Shown here in pieces: positions 1 through 5,927 of a stretch of 8,112 bases of DNA. Origin of the DNA: Anaerolineales bacterium (GTDB lineage Bacteria > Chloroflexota > Anaerolineae > Anaerolineales > UBA4823); assembly GCA_016932955.1 (NCBI GenBank), contig JAFGBV010000046.1, forward strand, positions 1-8,112, read 5' to 3'. The notes under the pieces are model-generated. The model did no database searches. It worked only from the letters and a program-made list of their open reading frames with translations, and was not told where the DNA came from. Both the position numbers and the translations under genes were made by a program. Within the stretch, counting starts at the first letter, position 1. The number at the start of each line of letters is the position of its first letter.

Positions 1-251
1 GCGCCAACTGAAAGGTCAACCCCTCCGGTTGCAATCACCAGGGTCATTCCGATCGCCACCAGCATCAAAGGAGCAGAATTGTTCAAAACATCAATCAGGT
101 TCCCGTATAAATGACCGTTCAGGATGCCAATTTTGAAGAACCCGGGGGCGAAAATGGCATCCGTAATCAAAATTAAAACCAACGCAACGAGAGGCCAGAA
201 TAGACGGCTCTCACGCATACGTCTGAGCAAAGCGGGTTTGTTGTTTTTCAT
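1..251 (-). CDS. ytfT: Sugar ABC transporter permease, YtfT-like (partial, N-terminal 83 residues)
   Basis: This is the N-terminal part of an inner-membrane permease of the ribose/galactofuranose ABC importer class; the C-terminus lies beyond the left edge. The 83 visible residues have a basic N-terminus (about 1-16), a first hydrophobic helix (about 18-36) and a second (about 58-76). The second runs into VAIGMTLVIATGGVDLSVG, the hallmark of the BPD_transp_2 family. From memory, the stretch around residues 50-83 (NLIDVLNNSAP, then MTLVIATGG-DLSVG) is closer to E. coli YtfT than to RbsC. The ATG overlaps the ytfR stop codon as ATGA (251 down to 248), so translation is probably coupled and the two form one complex. 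E. coli has a second permease, YjfF, after YtfT; whether it exists here cannot be seen. The family is certain; galactofuranose as substrate is inferred from similarity. Confidence 0.92.
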   Translation of the reverse strand, partial: MKNNKPALLRRMRESRLFWPLVALVLILITDAIFAPGFFKIGILNGHLYGNLIDVLNNSAPLMLVAIGMTLVIATGGVDLSVG

Positions 252-1765
252 AAAGTCCCTGCCATTGTTTGAATAATCGTCTGATCATCCACATTCCCAG
301 GATATTCCGCAACCTTTTTACGGTCTCGCAAGACAATAATCCGGTGGCTGGTGCGCAACACTTCTTCCAACTCGGAGGAAATGAAAATGCACGACTTGCC
401 TTCTTCTGCCAGGTCCAGCACCAGTTTTTGAATTTCCGCTTTTGCGCCCACATCGATGCCTTTCGTGGGCTCATCCAGGATCAAAACCTGTGGGTTCGTG
501 GCAAGCCAGCGCGCCAGGATGACCTTCTGCTGGTTTCCGCCGCTCAGATTTTTAACCAATTGATCTGGGGAAGGGGTGCTGATCCCCAATAGCTCGATAT
601 ATTTATCGGCAATTTCATATTGTTTTTGAGTGCCCAGATATTTGAACCATCCATTGCGGGCTTGCAGGGCCAGGATGATATTTTCGCGAATTGTTAAATC
701 GCCTACAATCCCTTCCGCTTTGCGGTCTTCAGGACACAAAGCAATTCCATTTTCAAGGGATTCCAAAGGTGAAAAATGGTCGACCTTCTTGTCTTCCAGC
801 GTGAGGGTACCGGTATCCGGCGTGTCGATGCCAAAAAGCAGGTTGGCTAATTCAGTGCGCCCGGAACCTAATAAGCCGGCCACCCCAACCACTTCGTTAG
901 CAAAGAGTTCCATATCAAATGGTTCAATAGAACCTGCGCGCCCCAGATCCTTTGCTTCGAGCAAGCGTTTTTTACCTTCTATTTGTTCTCCGGTCAATTT
1001 TGCTTTTGATACCTCGTCCAGGTCGGTTATGCTGCGTCCCAGCATCTTGGCAATCAGCTCGATCCGTGGCAATGAAGCTGTATCATAGGTGCCAACCAGC
1101 TTCCCATTCCGCAGGACCGTGATCCGGTCGGAAACCTGATAAACCTGGTCGAGAAAATGAGTGATAAAAATAATCCCAATGCCTTCGCTTTTCAATATCC
1201 GCATCACGTCAAAGAGTTGGTTTGCCTCATTGACATCCAGGCTTGAAGTGGGCTCATCAAGGATCAGGATTTTGGCGGAAGTAATTTCAAGTGAACGCGC
1301 AATCGCCACCATTTGTTGGGTGGCAACCGAATAATTCCCCAAGGGTTGGGTTACATCAATATCAATATCCAACCTTTTCAAAGCCTGTTTGGCGAAGGAA
1401 TTCATTCTTTTCCAGTCAATACTGCCAAATCGAAGAGGCTCATGTCCAAGCAAAATATTCTCGGCGACAGAAATATTGGTACACAGGTTAACTTCCTGAT
1501 AAACTGTGCTGATGCCAATTTCCTGAGAATGCTGAGGAGATCTCACTTGAACAAATTTGCCGTCCAATTCGATGGAGCCAGTATCAGGATGTTCCACTCC
1601 AGTCAGTACTTTAATCAGCGTGGATTTCCCGGCTCCATTTTCACCAACCAAACCATGAATCTCGCCTCGTTTCAAGGCAAAGTTGACACTCTCCAAGGCA
1701 TCGACACCCGGAAAAGATTTGGAGATGTTGCTCATGGTTAAGATAAAATCGTTCGCATCTGTCAT
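248..1765 (-). CDS. ytfR: Sugar ABC transporter ATP-binding protein, YtfR-like (two nucleotide-binding domains)
   Basis: This is the ATPase that powers the sugar importer at the cytoplasmic face of the membrane. It has 505 residues, a normal length for the RbsA/MglA/YtfR class with two fused ABC domains. Domain 1 has Walker A GENGAGKS (41-48), Q-loop YQE (89-91), a degenerate signature YSVATQQ (145-151), Walker B ILILDEP (166-172) and the switch His203. Domain 2 has a degenerate Walker A, GLLGSGRT (297-304, Arg in place of Lys), a canonical signature LSGGNQQ (408-414), Walker B VLILDEP (427-433) and Ser in place of the switch His near 463. This asymmetry is normal for the family. The YSVA form of the first signature resembles YtfR rather than RbsA. 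The ATG is preceded by AAGGGG at about 8 bases. Downstream it overlaps ytfT by 4 bases. Hand counts on several lines suggest lower GC here (about 37-55%) than in ytfQ or tnaA. Confidence 0.95.
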   Translation of the reverse strand: MTDANDFILTMSNISKSFPGVDALESVNFALKRGEIHGLVGENGAGKSTLIKVLTGVEHPDTGSIELDGKFVQVRSPQHSQEIGISTVYQEVNLCTNISVAENILLGHEPLRFGSIDWKRMNSFAKQALKRLDIDIDVTQPLGNYSVATQQMVAIARSLEITSAKILILDEPTSSLDVNEANQLFDVMRILKSEGIGIIFITHFLDQVYQVSDRITVLRNGKLVGTYDTASLPRIELIAKMLGRSITDLDEVSKAKLTGEQIEGKKRLLEAKDLGRAGSIEPFDMELFANEVVGVAGLLGSGRTELANLLFGIDTPDTGTLTLEDKKVDHFSPLESLENGIALCPEDRKAEGIVGDLTIRENIILALQARNGWFKYLGTQKQYEIADKYIELLGISTPSPDQLVKNLSGGNQQKVILARWLATNPQVLILDEPTKGIDVGAKAEIQKLVLDLAEEGKSCIFISSELEEVLRTSHRIIVLRDRKKVAEYPGNVDDQTIIQTMAGTL

Positions 1766-1774
1766 TGGATCTGC

Positions 1775-1787
1775 CCCTTATTAAGGG
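1775..1787 (-). promoter_or_regulatory. Small palindrome overlapping the ytfR ribosome binding site
   Basis: CCCTTA and TAAGGG are separated by one base, immediately upstream of ytfR. The right half in transcript order contains the AAGGGG ribosome binding site. Folding would need a loop of about five bases and leave a stem of about four pairs, so the effect is probably modest. It could slightly reduce ytfR translation. The symmetry is seen directly; the function is inference. Confidence 0.3.
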
Positions 1788-1808
1788 ATTTGTACTTTTG
1801 CTTGTAGG

Positions 1809-1843
1809 ATGAGAAGCGGCGCTTGTGGAACGCCGCTTCTCAT
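1809..1843 (-). promoter_or_regulatory. Intercistronic stem-loop between ytfQ and ytfR
   Basis: A perfect 13-bp inverted repeat (arms 1809-1821 and 1831-1843, core GAGAAGCGGCG/CGCCGCTTCTC) encloses a 9-base loop. It lies 57 bases after the ytfQ stop and 43 bases before the ytfR start, with no gene in the gap. In the direction of transcription no U-tract follows the stem, so it is not a standard intrinsic terminator. Hairpins at this place in binding-protein transporter operons (malE-malF is the classic case) protect the upstream mRNA from 3' exonucleases and reduce downstream expression. That would fit the need for more binding protein than membrane complex. Confidence 0.75.
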
Positions 1844-1899
1844 TATAACTTTATGGAACTTCGCGAGTGTCCCGAAAACTCATGGGAAACTTGGATGAT

Positions 1900-2910
1900 T
1901 TAGTACTTGCGGCTCGGCAGCAGTTCTTCAGCATTATCCGGATAGTAGACTGCCTCATCGGTGAGAGCTTCCTTGACGATTTCCTGACCATTCATGAGCT
2001 TGAGAGCCAGGTCCATGACCTGTGGTCCGAGCAACGGATTGCACTCGACATCCGCCTGCAGCCAGCCATCGATCATGAGCTGGAAACCACCGCGGGTACC
2101 ATCGACGGAAACCATCACAAGCTCACCGGGGGCTATACCAGCAGCCTTGATCGCTTCGACAGCACCGATGGCCATATCATCATTGTGGAAGAAGACACCA
2201 TCGATCTGTCCGGCGTATTTCTTCAGGAAGGCTTCCATAACGGGCTTGCCTTCTGCACGAGTGAAGTTGCCAGTCTGGGAGTCGAGGATCGTGATATTCG
2301 AATTGAGGTCTTCGCGGAAGCCCTTGGCGCGGCCTACTGCAGCGCCGGAGCCCGTAGTGCCAGATAGTTCAAGGATGTTGCCGCCGTTGGGGAGCAGCCG
2401 GTTGAATTCTGCAGCCGCGCGTTTGCCTTCAATGACCATGTCAGAGCCGATATGCGAGGCATACATGGATGGGTCTGCGGTGACGGAGCGGTCGACAACG
2501 ATTACCGGGATATTGGCATCCTTGGCTTCCTGAAGAACTGCATCCCAACCAGTTTCTACCACCGGGGGCAGAGCGATGACATCCACACCCTGCTGGATGC
2601 AGGAACGAATGGCGGAAATCTGGTTTTCCTGCTTCTGCTGGGCATCCGAGAAGATCAACTTGACGCCTAATTCGGCAGCAGTCTCTTTGAATGAAGCGGA
2701 ATTGGCCGTACGCCAGTCGCTTTCGGCACCGAGCTGAGGATAGCACAGGGTCATATCTTTATAGGTGCAATTAGGCGCACAGGATGCTTGACCAAAGGGA
2801 ACGTCGGCAGCAGGTGCTTCAGCAGCAGGTGCTTCTGTGGCCGCGGTCTGGCATGCTGCCAGCAGCATGGACAGTGCGATGACTAAAACTGTGATCTTAT
2901 AGCGTAACAT
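1900..2910 (-). CDS. ytfQ: Sugar ABC transporter substrate-binding lipoprotein, YtfQ-like
   Basis: This extracytoplasmic binding protein captures the sugar and hands it to the YtfRT complex. It has 336 residues. A lipoprotein signal peptide (basic MLRYK, hydrophobic 6-16, lipobox LAAC with Cys20) is followed by a low-complexity linker rich in Ala, Pro, Thr and Glu (21-38). The mature part is a Peripla_BP_4 fold. Strings characteristic of YtfQ as recalled are GAESDWR (61-67), DAQQKQENQI (89-98), PPVVETGW (115-122), VDRSV (139-143), GNFTRAEGK (214-222) and HNDDMAIGA (242-250). The first two and the FTR-KGK-VME pattern separate it from RbsB and MglB and point to galactofuranose or a related pentose/hexose. 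The ATG follows AAGGAG at 8 bases. No good promoter is seen in the 166-base gap upstream, so it is probably cotranscribed with lacI. The family is secure; the exact ligand is not proven. Confidence 0.94.
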   Translation of the reverse strand: MLRYKITVLVIALSMLLAACQTAATEAPAAEAPAADVPFGQASCAPNCTYKDMTLCYPQLGAESDWRTANSASFKETAAELGVKLIFSDAQQKQENQISAIRSCIQQGVDVIALPPVVETGWDAVLQEAKDANIPVIVVDRSVTADPSMYASHIGSDMVIEGKRAAAEFNRLLPNGGNILELSGTTGSGAAVGRAKGFREDLNSNITILDSQTGNFTRAEGKPVMEAFLKKYAGQIDGVFFHNDDMAIGAVEAIKAAGIAPGELVMVSVDGTRGGFQLMIDGWLQADVECNPLLGPQVMDLALKLMNGQEIVKEALTDEAVYYPDNAEELLPSRKY

Positions 2911-2982
2911 GTACTTCTCTCCTTATTCAAATTTTCTTCTTGCGAAGATGGTTCAGGTTTATAATTGAAAGGCACGGCAAAC

Positions 2983-3000
2983 CTGGGTACCCGATCCCAG
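2983..3000. repeat. Short inverted repeat in the lacI-ytfQ gap
   Basis: CTGGG and CCCAG flank an 8-base loop that itself contains part of a GGGTACCC palindrome (2985-2992). Two alternative pairings are therefore possible. It lies 73 bases upstream of the ytfQ start in the presumed lacI-ytfQ transcript. No function can be assigned from the sequence alone. Confidence 0.35.
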
Positions 3001-3012
3001 TACGTGCGCCTG

Positions 3013-3053
3013 GAAGTGCTTGCCTGAGACATCAATCAACGGGCAGGCACTTC
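3013..3053 (-). promoter_or_regulatory. Stem-loop in the lacI-ytfQ intergenic region
   Basis: GAAGTGCTTGCC (3013-3024) pairs with GGCAGGCACTTC (3042-3053) over 12 positions with a single T-G wobble, around a 17-base loop. It begins 24 bases after the lacI stop. No U-tract follows in the direction of transcription, so it is more likely an mRNA processing, stability or pausing element than a terminator. With the intercistronic hairpin before ytfR, it would bracket ytfQ with structure on both sides. Confidence 0.6.
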
Positions 3054-3076
3054 TTTGTTGGTGGTTCTCAAGAGCT

Positions 3077-4150
3077 TCACTTTCCCGGTTTCACCTCCTT
3101 GGCTTTTCCTTTGCGACGAATAGAGCTTTGCCTAACTACTAGTGTGGGTGTCAGCATGATCGATTTTGGTTCCATAGGCTCGCGTTCCTGCCAGCCTGAT
3201 TCAATGATTTTAATGGTCTCTTCAACGGCAATCTTTCCTAGGGACTGCTGGTCGTGCTGGATGGTGGTCAGCGGGGGCCAGAAATAGGCCGATTCGGCGA
3301 TGTTATCGAATCCCACCACGCCCAGGTCATCTGGGATGCTGATACCGGTTTGACAGGCAGCTTGCAGCACGCTCAGCGCCATCTGGTCGTTCCCCACGAA
3401 CACCGCATCCATCTCGGGGTACGTCGCAAGCAGCTTCTGGATGGCCTGCGCACCTGATGAACAAGACCAGTTTCCTTCTACCCAGCATGCATCATCCATC
3501 TTCATACCCGCTTCGCGGCAGCTATCTCTCCAGCCTGCCATACGCTGGCGGGCTTCCCACCAGTCCAGCGGGCCTGAGATGTGCCCGATATGCTGGTAGC
3601 CCTGCTCGAGCAGGTGCGTCATAACCATGCGTGCCCCCAGGTAGTTGTTGATCGAGACAACGGAGATGTTCTCCTGCGGCTCCATGGTCAGGTACACGAT
3701 GGGCACTTCCAGGTCGAGCGAGAGGCGCTTGACCCAGCTGCGGTTCTCGCCCACCTCAGGCACCGCCCAGATGATCCCGTCCACATGGGCCGAAAGCAGC
3801 GCCTGGAAGATGGGCAGGATGTTGTTAGCGTCGAATTGGGACAGCTCTTTCAAGAGCAGGGAGTAGCCGGCTTCCTCGGCTGCGGTGGCAATCCCGTTCA
3901 GCGTGCGGGAGGGGCCGAGGAAACGTAGTCCAGCAGTGACCACACCCAGCGTATAGCTGCGCTGGCGGATCAGACTGCGCGCCAGGGCACTCGGGCGGTA
4001 GTTGGTGCGGTCGATGATATCTTGAACACGTTTTCGGGTCTCGGGGCTGACGTCTGGGCGCTCATTGATCACGCGGCTGACGGTTTGGGTTGAGACCCCC
4101 GCTTCTGCTGCCACTTCCTTGATCGTCATGCGCGCCATCCTGAGATGCAT
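3077..4150 (-). CDS. LacI-family transcriptional repressor of the ytfQRT operon
   Basis: This DNA-binding sugar-responsive repressor has 357 residues from the chosen start. The N-terminal helix-turn-helix runs from TIKEVAAEAGVS (9-20) through the recognition helix TQTVSRVI (21-28), with Gln22 and Arg26 at the LacI Gln18 and Arg22 positions. The hinge is NYRPSALARSL (50-60), ending in the minor-groove Leu60. The rest is a periplasmic-binding-protein-like sensor domain, ending with the usual VGFDNIAES, LTTIQHD and TPTLVVRQSS segments. Start choice is uncertain. ATG at 4150 has CAGG about 5 bases upstream; ATG at 4138 gives the family-typical MAR-TIKEVA but has AGG too close; 4129 and a TTG at 4174 are also open. 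The gene lies first in the transporter operon, right behind a promoter and palindromic operator, so autoregulation and control of ytfQRT are likely. The inducer is presumably the imported sugar. Confidence 0.93.
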   Translation of the reverse strand: MHLRMARMTIKEVAAEAGVSTQTVSRVINERPDVSPETRKRVQDIIDRTNYRPSALARSLIRQRSYTLGVVTAGLRFLGPSRTLNGIATAAEEAGYSLLLKELSQFDANNILPIFQALLSAHVDGIIWAVPEVGENRSWVKRLSLDLEVPIVYLTMEPQENISVVSINNYLGARMVMTHLLEQGYQHIGHISGPLDWWEARQRMAGWRDSCREAGMKMDDACWVEGNWSCSSGAQAIQKLLATYPEMDAVFVGNDQMALSVLQAACQTGISIPDDLGVVGFDNIAESAYFWPPLTTIQHDQQSLGKIAVEETIKIIESGWQEREPMEPKSIMLTPTLVVRQSSIRRKGKAKEVKPGK

Positions 4151-4182
4151 ACTGCCTGACCCTGCCCCGAACAAAGATTGAT

Positions 4183-4218
4183 GATAACGTTCCCGATAAC
4201 GTTCCCGTTATCGATAAC
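4183..4218. promoter_or_regulatory. Probable LacI-family operator: three 12-bp units of GATAAC half-sites
   Basis: Two identical direct repeats GATAACGTTCCC (4183-4194 and 4195-4206) are followed by the perfect 12-bp palindrome GTTATCGATAAC (4207-4218). Overlapping these is a second perfect symmetry, CGATAACG and CGTTATCG around TTCC (4194-4213). AACGTT and ATCGAT cores with a central CG are typical of LacI-family operators. The block begins 3 bases downstream of the -10 box and covers the predicted transcription start, the classic place for repression. It is 33 bases upstream of the chosen lacI start. Confidence 0.8.
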
Positions 4219-4221
4219 ACC

Positions 4222-4250
4222 ATATTAGCAAATTTTAATCATGGCGTCAA
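4222..4250 (-). promoter_or_regulatory. Sigma-70 promoter of the lacI-ytfQRT operon
   Basis: On the minus strand, TTGACG (4250 down to 4245) is separated by exactly 17 bases from TAATAT (4227 down to 4222). Five of six bases match the consensus at each box with optimal spacing. The predicted start near 4215 falls inside the operator block. This is the only convincing promoter found in front of any of the four leftward transporter-operon genes. Confidence 0.85.
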
Positions 4251-4255
4251 GCGAC

Positions 4256-4283
4256 AAATGTCATGTCTCAAACTATGACATTT
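4256..4283. repeat. Perfect 9-bp inverted repeat just upstream of the lacI promoter
   Basis: AAATGTCAT (4256-4264) and ATGACATTT (4275-4283) flank a 10-base spacer. The element ends 6 bases from the -35 box, centred about 54 bases before the predicted transcription start. It could be an activator or second regulator site for the operon. It could also be a 3' hairpin of the tnaA transcript, or a solo mobile-element end with TGTCAT/ATGACA termini. The symmetry is certain; the role is open. Confidence 0.6.
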
Positions 4284-4320
4284 TCATCCCCCTATCAATC
4301 AACTCACCGCAAAGCACGCT

Positions 4321-4369
4321 GCGAATGCGAAGTAGAGACGCACATCTTGTGTCTCTACTTCGCATTCGC
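4321..4369. repeat. Perfect 19-bp hairpin downstream of tnaA
   Basis: GCGAATGCGAAGTAGAGAC (4321-4339) is exactly repeated in inverted form at 4351-4369 around an 11-base loop, which can add three more pairs (ACA with TGT). It begins 35 bases after the tnaA stop. No U-tract is seen on either side, so it would stop transcription poorly by the intrinsic mechanism, though it would protect a tnaA mRNA 3' end. The inner GTAGAGACG and GTCTCTAC core resembles dispersed palindromes I recall from Chloroflexota and cyanobacterial genomes, suggesting a small repeated element rather than a purpose-made terminator. Confidence 0.75.
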
Positions 4370-4404
4370 TCAAATTCATGGATGATGTTAGTGTAGCTAC
4401 GAGG

Positions 4405-5790
4405 TTAATCAGCCCACTCGAATCTTGCCGTGAAGTGCCGCAGCACCGGCGCCTCGTAAGTGAAGCGCACCCCGCGGATGTCACGCTTGTGTGCGGCGCA
4501 GTAGGCAATTGCCTCAGCGACATAATCACAATGCGCCTGGGTGTAGGTGCGGCGGGGAATAGCCAGCCGCATCAGCTCATACGGCGCGGGCGTGGAGGTG
4601 CCATCAGGGTGCTTGCGTTCGAAGAGCAAGCTGCCAATTTCGCCGGCGCGCACACCCGAGATTTCGTACAGATAGGCACTCAGCGCCGTGCCAGGGAATT
4701 GATGCCAGGGAATGTGGTCAAGAAGCGTGCCGGCGTCAACAAACACAGCGTGTCCGCCCACCGGATAGACAATCGGAACACCTGCCTCAAGAATCTTCAA
4801 ACCCAAATATTCGGTGCTAAACAGGCGGTAGCGCAGGTAATTCTCATCCAGCACCTCCTGCAAGCCCACCGCCAGCGCCTCCATGTCGTAGCCCGCCAGC
4901 CCCCCGTAAGTGGGAAAGCCCTCGATGGGGATCATGTAGTTGCGGCAGCGTTCAGCCCAATCCTGATTATTCATCGCCAAAAATCCGCCAATATTGCCCA
5001 GCCCGTCTTTCTTGGCGCTCATCGTGCAGCCGTCGGCGTAGGAGAACATCTCCTGGGCAATCTCTAGCGGCGCCTTATTGGCATAACCCTCTTCGCGCAG
5101 TTTGATGAACATGGCATTCTCGGCAAAGCGGCAGGCATCGATGAAGAAGGGGATGCCGTACTTGCGGCAAACCGCGCTCACCTCACGCAAATTCGCCATC
5201 GACACCGGCTGGCCACCACCGGCGTTGTTGGTGATGGTGATCATCACAATGGGCATATGCTCCACACCTACTTCTCTGATCAGCGCTTCCAGCTTTGCCA
5301 CGTCCATATTGCCTTTGAAGGGGTGATCCAGCATCGGATGCATCCCCTCTTCGATCAGCAGGTCGCGCGTCTCCACGCCTTGCAGCTCGATATTGGCGCG
5401 CGTTGTGTCAAAGTGGGTATTGGAAGGCACGATATCGTCCTTCTTGAGGATGGTGGTGAATAAGATGTGCTCAGCAGAACGCCCCTGGTGGGTAGGCAGC
5501 ACGAACTCGAAGCCAGTGATCTTCTTCACCTGCGCTTCGAACTTGTAGAAGGAGCGGCTGCCGGCGTAGGACTCATCACCGATCATCATCGCCCCCCACT
5601 GGGCGGCGCTCATCGCCCCGGTACCCGAGTCGGTCAGCAGATCGATCAGGATCTCTTCGGCGCGCAGGCGGAAGGTGTTCAACCCGGCACGCTGCAGCGC
5701 TGCCCTGCGCTCCTCCAGCGAGATGATGCCGATGGGTTCAACGCTCTTGATACGGAAAGGATCAATTTTTGTTTTGGGTTGGAAGGTCAT
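4405..5790 (-). CDS. tnaA: Tryptophanase (tryptophan indole-lyase)
   Basis: This cytoplasmic PLP enzyme cleaves L-tryptophan to indole, pyruvate and ammonia. It has 461 residues, against 471 in E. coli, and is a complete beta-eliminating lyase. Lys261 in MSAKKD is the expected Schiff-base lysine. Asp218 and Arg221 (DACR), Tyr75 (GDESYAG), Arg104 (THQGR), Asn189 and Arg408 (MRLAIPRR) match known cofactor- and substrate-binding positions. Three positions separate tryptophanase from tyrosine phenol-lyase: Asp128 (HFDTT; Thr in the latter), Ile385 (GEIG; Arg) and His452 (LRHFTAR; Phe). All three match tryptophanase. The framework around 250-270 (MFSYADGCTMS, NIGGF) is nearer tyrosine phenol-lyase. 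The ATG follows AGGAGA at 9 bases. The predicted 5' leader is only about 18 bases, too short for a TnaC-type leader peptide, and no tryptophan permease gene adjoins it. Confidence 0.93.
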   Translation of the reverse strand: MTFQPKTKIDPFRIKSVEPIGIISLEERRAALQRAGLNTFRLRAEEILIDLLTDSGTGAMSAAQWGAMMIGDESYAGSRSFYKFEAQVKKITGFEFVLPTHQGRSAEHILFTTILKKDDIVPSNTHFDTTRANIELQGVETRDLLIEEGMHPMLDHPFKGNMDVAKLEALIREVGVEHMPIVMITITNNAGGGQPVSMANLREVSAVCRKYGIPFFIDACRFAENAMFIKLREEGYANKAPLEIAQEMFSYADGCTMSAKKDGLGNIGGFLAMNNQDWAERCRNYMIPIEGFPTYGGLAGYDMEALAVGLQEVLDENYLRYRLFSTEYLGLKILEAGVPIVYPVGGHAVFVDAGTLLDHIPWHQFPGTALSAYLYEISGVRAGEIGSLLFERKHPDGTSTPAPYELMRLAIPRRTYTQAHCDYVAEAIAYCAAHKRDIRGVRFTYEAPVLRHFTARFEWAD

Positions 5791-5814
5791 ATGGTGGTCT
5801 CTCCTGTTGGCTAA

Positions 5815-5823
5815 ATTATAGCA
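5815..5823 (-). promoter_or_regulatory. Extended -10 promoter of tnaA
   Basis: The minus strand reads TGCTATAAT here, a perfect -10 hexamer with the TGn extension. The -35 region (AATGAA at 5843 down to 5838) is weak, as is common with extended -10 promoters. The predicted start near 5808 leaves a leader of about 18 bases containing little more than the AGGAGA ribosome binding site. Confidence 0.75.
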
Positions 5824-5927
5824 CCAGCTCAGTGCAGTTCATTGGAGGGTTAATTATGCGTAACCCCTGCGCATCTTATGTCTTCTTAATCTATGGATAT
5901 CCAACCTCACTCACAAGGAGAATAGCT

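Noticed and set aside
1867..2367. Long open frame on the plus strand (166 codons) opposite ytfQ, with another at 1994-2533
   Set aside because: Both lie fully antisense to a well-supported gene, lack a ribosome binding site and show no recognisable motif; they follow from the codon composition of ytfQ.
2960..2965. TATAAT on the plus strand between ytfQ and lacI
   Set aside because: The -35 at proper spacing (TTCTTG) is poor and it would read antisense into lacI; more likely chance in an AT-rich gap.
2911..2990. A separate promoter for ytfQ
   Set aside because: AT-rich hexamers such as TATAAA occur, but no -35-like box stands at 16-18 bases; the nearest, TTGCCG, is only 11 bases away.
3036..3080. 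14-codon minus-strand frame starting GTG that overlaps the lacI stop, preceded by AAGGAGGTGA
   Set aside because: The ribosome binding site match lies inside lacI codons and is about 11-13 bases from the GTG, longer than usual; the frame has no distinctive content.
4321..4369. Standard intrinsic terminator for tnaA
   Set aside because: Neither end of the hairpin is followed by a T-tract, so it was listed as an inverted repeat.
4378..5067. 229-codon plus-strand frame opposite tnaA
   Set aside because: It is antisense to a full-length, family-typical tryptophanase and begins in the non-coding gap without translation signals.
4405..5790. Tyrosine phenol-lyase assignment for the PLP lyase
   Set aside because: The three specificity positions (Asp128, Ile385, His452) match tryptophanase rather than the Thr, Arg and Phe of tyrosine phenol-lyase.
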